Shown piece after piece: positions 17,703 to 21,121 of a DNA stretch of 21,121 nt; position 1 is the first letter of the stretch, and every line of letters starts with the position of its first letter. The position numbers and the translations under genes were made by a program. Below the pieces are notes generated by a model. That model did not search any database. It saw only the letters and a program-made list of their open reading frames with translations, and had not been told where the DNA came from. The DNA is from Mucidula mucida. Lineage: Eukaryota > Basidiomycota > Agaricomycetes > Agaricales > Physalacriaceae. The DNA lies in the NCBI GenBank assembly GCA_015501055.1, contig JADNYV010000586.1, forward strand, positions 1-21,121, written 5' to 3'.

Positions 17703-19456
17703 GGTGTAAACCTAAAAAGAGAGGTAGAATAAAGGAGCGACTGAAATAGGAGAGTGGTAGAGCAGTGTAGGGTTTAAGTAGAGAAGCTGAAAATAGTTCG
17801 GGATGCATCCGGCACGCAAGAAGCGCCAAGGAAGGGCCATAGTAAAATGTTCATTACGGAACTTTTCTTCAAGTCTCATTTTGGTCGTATCGCTGCGTTT
17901 GACGCGGACGCGGACGCGACTGCACTATTGACATAAAACGATGTGCCATTGTGCTTGCCCTGGTCCTGTTGGGCGTAAGTATAAGGTGTTTGGATAGTTA
18001 TAGCAATAAATCGCGCGAAACTCGGTCAAGTCGCTGCTTGCATCAGCACGAAAGGCCGTGGTGGTCAAGTCGTGGTGGGTGCAGAGGCTTGAAGGAGGCT
18101 GCACAGCCACTGCAAGATCACTGTTTTTCGGGACCAGTGCCGGTATCACCTGGATATCACTTTTGCGAAGACACAGCCGATGGGTCTCATGCGAGAAGAA
18201 CACGCGCGCAAGGCGGCGTGAGTAATGTTGATCGTGACTCCGAGTACCGTTCATGCCTTGTTGGAACGTTATTGTGGAGGCTTCACAGCCAGCAGGTACG
18301 AATTCCATGAAGATGCGCGAGAAATATCTTCAGATTCTAGGCCACCAGAATGCGCGACGATCCCGCGGCCCTTTTGTACCGTGTCAGCGATCTCGATCAG
18401 GAGGGACGCCTGTAGTCTGGAAAGCCTTTGACTGGCTTCCGATTAACCCTTTATCTCTCCGTCTGTCTTTCGTTAGTTCGAGGTGCACAATCTAGCGAGG
18501 AAGACCTCTCACTCGCCAAACTATCCTCCGAGCTAGAAACGTGACAGTGTCATGCCATGTGGTGTGATGGATCGTGTTGAAGACCTAGAAAACTCCCGCC
18601 TAGGAGGTTCTCTTGGGCCGCTTCGTACAGGAAGGAGAAAGACGCGGAGCGGGTGAGAGGTATATAACCATAGCCAGCTAGATCATGCAAGCCGGGTGGA
18701 CAGACAATCAACAAGTTCATATGCAAACGTACTGGTAAGCCTTTAAACTGCTCGCCACGGACAGACTTATCCGACTCCCCAAGTCGTGAGTGGCGTAGAG
18801 TTGACATTGGGGGATGGCGGTTCCACATAGGACAAAAGGTGCATGATGGCAGGAGCAAACGCGTGTCCACTTTCCCACGGACGCGAACTTTGCTCTGGAA
18901 AACAATGGCCGTGCCTCTTCCGATCAACGCTATTCAGTAAACTTGCGAGCACCGTCCGCTGATACTTATTGCTGGACAGCGATATTGATGCCTTTTGACA
19001 CGCCGCATCCTCGACTGGATTTGATTCCGCGCGGCTGGGCCCAGGTACTTTGAGATGAATTCAATCCAGCGCGGCGTCTGTTATGTGGTACTTCAGCGCA
19101 TAAGATGGGATCCCCCAACTTGAACGCGATTGGGACCTTTCTTTTCTGTGGGTTCTAGCTTTCAATAGTTTAGGGATGCGTACTCTTCTTGTCAGCTAGT
19201 GGATTTGCCCATACATACCGCTTATCATTCCTCCCTCTCTAACTCCCCGCGCGTTCCCCTTAGTAGACATACAGATGGCAAGCAACACTTTTTTGACGTG
19301 AGCGAAACAGCCAGCAACGGTACGAAAAATATATACGAAATATGGAACACGCTCCACCCCAGGCTCACGGTAAAGTTGTTACACCCTGGTCATGCTAAAA
19401 ACCAATGAGAGTCAACACACCGCATCCAAATACTCACTACATATACACCCAAGACT
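17703..19456. other. Gene-poor 1.75-kb stretch upstream of GH16 gene
   Basis: The left few hundred bases should hold the promoter of the minus-strand GH16 gene. Beyond that I see only unsupported frames on both strands (for example 17925-18308 minus and 18307-18495 plus) without motifs or coherent introns. TATATAA occurs at 18661-18667 with no gene that clearly uses it. An imperfect inverted repeat spans about 19000-19077 (CTGGATTTGATTC against GAATTCAATCCAG with flanking CGCCGC/GCGGCG), with the palindrome CTGGGCCCAG between the arms. Confidence 0.5.
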
Positions 19457-21121
19457 TCACCTTTCAACAACCAGCCCATCCTCGCCGTTCACTTTCATAT
19501 CCGAGCGCGCATTGATCCATTCCACACACTGCTCCGCATACCAGCGTTTCTGCTTACTCCTACAGATCCTAAGCACCTCATCAAAGCGCTTTACATCCGT
19601 ATCCGGAGACGCACTCTCTATCATATACTTCACGACTTTCCAGTACCCGCCCTGACACGCCATCAACAACGGATCGTGCACAAAAGGCGCAAGCTCCGGG
19701 TAATCCTCAACGAGCGCCGCTCTAGCTTCAGTCGTCTCAAGCAGAGTGATCACCTGCTTCAACTCCTCCGGTTGTTCCATGTCACGTACTACAGTGTCCC
19801 AGCAAAAGATATTCCTCCCAGACGTGTCGACGGGGCTTGTCAGGACAGAAAAACCCAATTGAAGACAGAGATCGCTTCGGTTGGGATGCTCCGGGAAAAG
19901 CTCAGACCAATGAGCAGTGGTATATTCATGCACAGAATAATCTGGTGACCGGTTAGCAACACACCTCAATAAAGAAGGCAAGACGCACGTATAAACTCAA
20001 GTTCCAGTCCAGGCTTACAACGAGCAAGGCCATGGCAACACTGCAGAATAGTTTCAATATCTATATATTGAGTGACGTCTCCTTCCGCAAGCACATGCCG
20101 TACGCTTTCAATGTAGAAGAACGGTGCACGCAACGCGACTAGAGCTAGTGCGCGACACGCCAACTCGTTCTTCCGCGTACCCTGTTCGCGAATTCGCTTG
20201 AACGTCAACCGGTATGCATCGTCCAACGTGCGCGGCAGGGAATCAAGAATATCAACAACATCACGTCGGCAGGTAACGTCGCGCTCCAATTCGCGGAGCT
20301 GCAGAGAGGCCAGGAGAAACATGCCGTTCGCTTTCTCGACAACTTCTGCTCTTATCATACTCTTCAACGCATCGTCCAGCCGGGCGCCCTTAAGCTTCGG
20401 TAGGGTTGCATCAACCGCAACGAGGATATCATCGTCTGAAGCGCGAATCTCGATGGACGGGTAGTCCTTAATCTCTATAAAGACCGGTCGCGAGGTGATA
20501 ACAGCGCGAAATGACGAGTTGAGAGACTGGAGGGCACGTAGAAGCTCCGAGCCAAATGGACATTCGTCAAGCGCGTCAACAATGATGTAGATAGGTCGCC
20601 ATGAGAGGCCGCTATCCCGTCCAGGAATCCTGCAAGAGAATCGGGACTGGGATCGGTTTTACTCCAGTACAGGTCACAGATGGTGCGCGAAACTGTTGTG
20701 GTCTTCTCGATGAGCTGGCGAAGTAAACCACCGAGGACGGCAAACGAGGTTGTGAAATATTGGAAGAGTAGCGGCAGAACACCGAGAGGACAATGTTGTT
20801 CGGCGTGAATTGGAGATATTCAATAATCAGTGCTTCTGAAAAAAGACACGTCAATACACACAGCGAATGTACCGATGAGAGTAAACGCACGCCATGACGG
20901 ATTTGCCAGCGCCAGCTATAGCTTATCGTTAGTAGAAATCTTTCAGGGTCCAATCAACGCACGATGTCCATAACACCACAACGTCCTTGGTGAATCTCCG
21001 TCATCCCGCCATGCGACAAAGGTGGGATCTTGCATCAATCAGGTTCCCGTATAGCTTAGTTTTTGCTGAAGAAGACGGGTGGCCGGCGAAGTCGCTCTCA
21101 GAAAATGAACTTGGCTATCTT
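19457..21121 (-). pseudogene. NACHT-domain (NLR-like STAND) NTPase relic, cut by window edge
   Basis: Reading leftward from the right edge: QDPTFVAWRDDGDSPRTLWC, then the Walker A YGHPGAGKS split by intron 20916-20962, LIIEYLQFTPNNIVLSVFCR, LGGLLRQLIEKTTTVSRTIC, the Walker B IYIIVDALDECP, ITSRP, a winged-helix-like segment (LPRTLDDAYRLTFKRIREQG), GLARCKPGLELEFI, then across intron 19942-19988 HYSVHEYTTAHW and an ankyrin-like stretch (DPLLMACQGGYWKVVKYMIE), ending at TGA 19459-19457. This is the fungal NLR plan, associated with non-self recognition and cell death. Damage: TGA at 21041-21039 where Trp is expected (GT-W-LMQD), a phase mismatch after the 25-nt P-loop exon (20915-20891), and frameshifts near 20755-20772 and 20602-20620. 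The 3' half (20601-19457) reads cleanly. The N-terminal effector domain lies outside the window. Confidence 0.85.

Noticed and set aside
17925..18495. Overlapping frames on both strands upstream of the GH16 gene
   Set aside because: No motif, conserved segment or coherent exon structure could be found, so they are not reported as genes.

Overview
The window looks like nuclear DNA of a basidiomycete, most likely an Agaricomycete (mushroom or polypore type). The supported genes carry many short introns of about 45-60 nt with GT...AG ends. Gene content also fits: a 7-TM protein of agaricomycete type, a SKN1/KRE6-type GH16 wall protein, DUF3669-type genes, a NACHT NTPase relic and a hAT DNA transposon. 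No bacterial operon structure, CRISPR array or rRNA is present.

Layout, left to right. (1) 1-1.9 kb: a weak hypothetical frame and a decayed coiled-coil-type coding relic. (2) 1946-3184 (+): an intact four-exon gene for a 359-aa multi-pass membrane protein. (3) 3329-3411: a tRNA-like relic. (4) 3529-7513: a complete-ended hAT element with an 8-bp target duplication (GACACCAT), 16-bp inverted termini, GGGT-rich subterminal hairpins and a minus-strand transposase gene wrecked by nonsense, frameshift and missense changes. (5) 7.5-8.8 kb: strongly CpG-depleted repeat debris, a solo hAT-like end, and an inverted fragment of a gene whose better copy lies at 13 kb. (6) 8988-10041 (+): a broken DUF3669 gene. 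(7) 10730-11834 (-): an intact five-exon single-finger C2H2 protein. (8) 13158-13817 (+): an unrecognised two-exon gene ('gene A'), followed at 14075-14938 (+) by a second DUF3669 gene ('gene B') that lacks its C-terminus. (9) 15319-17702 (-): an intact 12-exon SKN1/KRE6-type GH16 gene with a 14-nt microexon and a GC-AG intron. (10) 17.7-19.4 kb: no gene recognised. (11) 19457-21121 (-): a NACHT NTPase relic that runs off the right edge.

Stable single-copy housekeeping-type genes (7-TM, C2H2, GH16) are therefore interleaved with an accessory layer of transposon, duplicated gene A/gene B blocks and dead NACHT gene. The two A/B blocks are about 5 kb apart, and one A copy is inverted and truncated. 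Comparing the two A copies shows CG to TG/CA changes in the copy beside the transposon, which fits cytosine methylation followed by deamination. Exon models were built by hand from splice signals and frame continuity. No database search was possible, so family names rest on recognised motifs.
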